From Tetraselmis striata (Eukaryota; Chlorophyta; Chlorodendrophyceae; Chlorodendrales; Chlorodendraceae): 64,000 bases of DNA. Where the stretch lies: NCBI GenBank assembly GCA_006384855.1, contig VCJN01000049.1, positions 1 through 64,000 on the forward strand, in the 5' to 3' direction. The notes under the pieces are model-generated. The model was not told the DNA's origin. It was given only the letters and a program-made list of their open reading frames with translations, and did not search any database. Made by a program: the position numbers and the translations under genes. This document shows, one piece after another, positions 62,250-64,000 of this stretch. Every line of letters starts with the position of its first letter. Positions within the stretch are counted from its first letter, which is position 1.

Positions 62250-63248
62250 GAGCGACAAATAATCCTGAAGGATTCCCCGCCGATGGTAAGGATTAGTAGC
62301 GACTGGTGACCTCTACATTCTAAAAAGCGATAATGAATCAGCTTATATTCGTAGGATCACGAGACAATCCATCGGATCCATGCCGAGACATAAAGCAAGC
62401 TAGAATCTGACGGGCCCTGTGCTGTGCCGCCATCCAGAAAGCCCTAAAATTCTACGGCGATTTAGCGACGTGTCGCTAGCGCCTGTAAAATATTCTAAAA
62501 TATTCTTGTTTATTCTTTTTTAAACAAGCGTTTATTCTTGAACGTTTATGGTTACGCTTATTTATACATTGTTGTTGCTTTTCTCTAGACGAAGCGCTAG
62601 TAAAAAGCGATACCTATACAGGGTATAGTAGCAACTCCCGCGGCGGCGGTACCATATATATACTGAAAAAGCAGTAATAAGATGTGTACTGGCACGAGTA
62701 CACGTTTATTGAGACTGCAGCAGATGATTCATGCTTCCCCACTTGTAATGTTCGCCTACTCGTCGCGGCGCGGCTACACGAGTCCTAGTACCAGTAATAA
62801 AAAATGAGAATATCACCAAAAATTTGAAATGCCTTCCTGCTGGCGGCCGTGTTTTGCCACCATTCTAGCGGTTTCTCATTCCTAATATTATGTGCTGCTG
62901 ATCGCTACAATAAGTACGGTCACCGGCCTAGCGATCCGGTAAAATATATACACCGTGCACTTTTGGCGATATCCGAGGCAAATTAGTACTTTATATAAAA
63001 CACGTGGTCGGAAATCGCTATGCTAGATAAATGACCGGGTAACTAGGGCTACAGCCAGGCACCCAGCAACCCCAGGCCTCCGGCGGATTGGCCGCGTATC
63101 ACCATACTCTACTTAGGCCCCAAAGGACCCCCCAAACGGGTGGACATGAGCCACTGTCACATCTGGACGCCCTGGAGATACTCTTACCGTTAGTACGCGC
63201 GTACTAAATTTAGTGCGCTCGTACTAGACGAGTAGATGGACAGCGCTG
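62250..63248. other. AT-rich stretch without a recognised gene
   Basis: Frequent stops, no tandem repeat. A palindromic stretch (ttagtacgcgcgtactaaat) lies near 63190-63210. Confidence 0.45.
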
Positions 63249-64000
63249 TACACTACGCTTCAAAATAAATGCCAAACCCTACTGTGGGTAGGGTCTGCTC
63301 GAAGCGCGTGGCGCCAATCCTTATATAGGGGTGTGTTGGGTAGGAGTGCGGCTACAACCCCCATGTTTTAGATTGAACTGATTTGGCCGTGTACATTGAG
63401 GTAGATGTAGATGTAAAAGCGAGGCCCGAATTTCGCACATCTCGAGTTTACATTAGCACAAATATTCATAAAAATATTCTTAGTACGCGCATCGCATGCT
63501 GGGGAGTCTCTATAGGCATAGACTGCCCATAGATGTGCTCGCATGGTGCCGCGAGTGATCCCGCACCGCGCCTTCCAGCCGCTCATAATGTCCGCGTCCA
63601 TCAGCATTACACAAGCGTTACACCTGTCACAAGGCGCATATTGTACTCGCGTTGGCGGCGATTTTGTTGTGATGGGCATGCGCACCTTTTGGCAACCGTT
63701 TCATATGGTAGCGCGTGGCTAGCTCGACACGGTGGGGCAAGCACGTATCCAACTTTTACAGCGCCCCTTAAGAGCATCTAAAAACCCTTAAGTCCAAGTT
63801 CGGCATAGATCGATTATATTTCCGTCAGGACTCTAAGCTTTGAGCAGTAGTTTTCGTACACCGAATCAATTTTAAACACCGGCAGGTCACCCCGCGTCCC
63901 CACGCTCGGAGAATTTTCGTTATTCGTTGATACTCGAAAAATGCTCACCAACTACCCTTGGAGTGCAGTTCGCTTACTATTTATTTTGAAGCGTAGTGTA
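63249..64000. mobile_element. Inverted-repeat-bounded element, 22-bp TIRs, ends at window edge
   Basis: Bases 63249-63270 (tacactacgcttcaaaataa...) are the exact inverse of 63979-64000. If the outer TA is the target duplication, the element would be a mariner-type MITE beginning CACTACG. If the terminus is CACTA, it would be a short CACTA element. The right flank is outside the window, so the target duplication cannot be read. A minus-strand frame inside (63368-63685, 105 codons) is Cys- and Met-rich but unrecognised. Confidence 0.55.

Overview
This window is nuclear DNA of a eukaryote, most likely a chlorophyte green alga (Chlorophyceae-like). Three host genes point that way: a plant-type arginine methyltransferase (PRMT10) with short GC-rich exons, an octotricopeptide-repeat/RAP protein of the kind green algae use for organelle RNA metabolism, and a CaMK/CDPK-like kinase. 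A TGTAA polyadenylation-type signal follows PRMT10. Host genes sit only between about 30.7 and 44.8 kb. The rest is dominated by mobile elements and tandem repeats.

Layout. 0-3.6 kb: a direct/inverted repeat structure, then a minus-strand ORF of a mobile-element-associated algal family. 3.6-8 kb: little coding signal, one minisatellite. 8-13.5 kb: copies of an unclassified repeat family (R1) mixed with 30-bp, 190-bp and ~290-bp tandem arrays. 13.5-20.97 kb: one complete-ended CACTA/EnSpm-like transposon inserted in an R1 copy, with 22-bp TIRs and a CAA target duplication; a paralogous empty site is in the same window. 22.2-26.9 kb: a Ginger/KRBA2-like DNA transposon with 41-bp TIRs, an intron-rich integrase-CXC transposase gene, and a dense array of palindromes at each end. 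26.96-30.17 kb: a tyrosine-recombinase element with PAT-type split direct repeats but no visible reverse transcriptase; a second, truncated copy lies in reverse at 45.8-48.7 kb. 30.7-34.9 kb: PRMT10 (8 exons). 37.8-42.7 kb: OPR-RAP gene (7 exons, one intron carrying ~1 kb of TATATG microsatellite). 43.7-44.8 kb: kinase, minus strand, with an apparent one-base frameshift. 49.0-50.0 kb: a hAT-type element with a perfect 8-bp target duplication. 54.55-58.54 kb: a decayed Ty3/gypsy LTR element with a 5-bp target duplication. 59.6-60.7 kb: a 67-bp minisatellite. The last 750 bp are bounded by a 22-bp inverted repeat.

A window-wide peculiarity is the density of long C (or G) homopolymers. Many are sense-strand C runs starting about 5-25 nt after 5' splice sites, in host genes and transposon genes alike. 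Both mapped host multi-exon genes also begin their first intron with the non-canonical donor GCGAGC.

All exon maps come from reading frames, splice consensus, intron phase and remembered family sequences. No database search was run.
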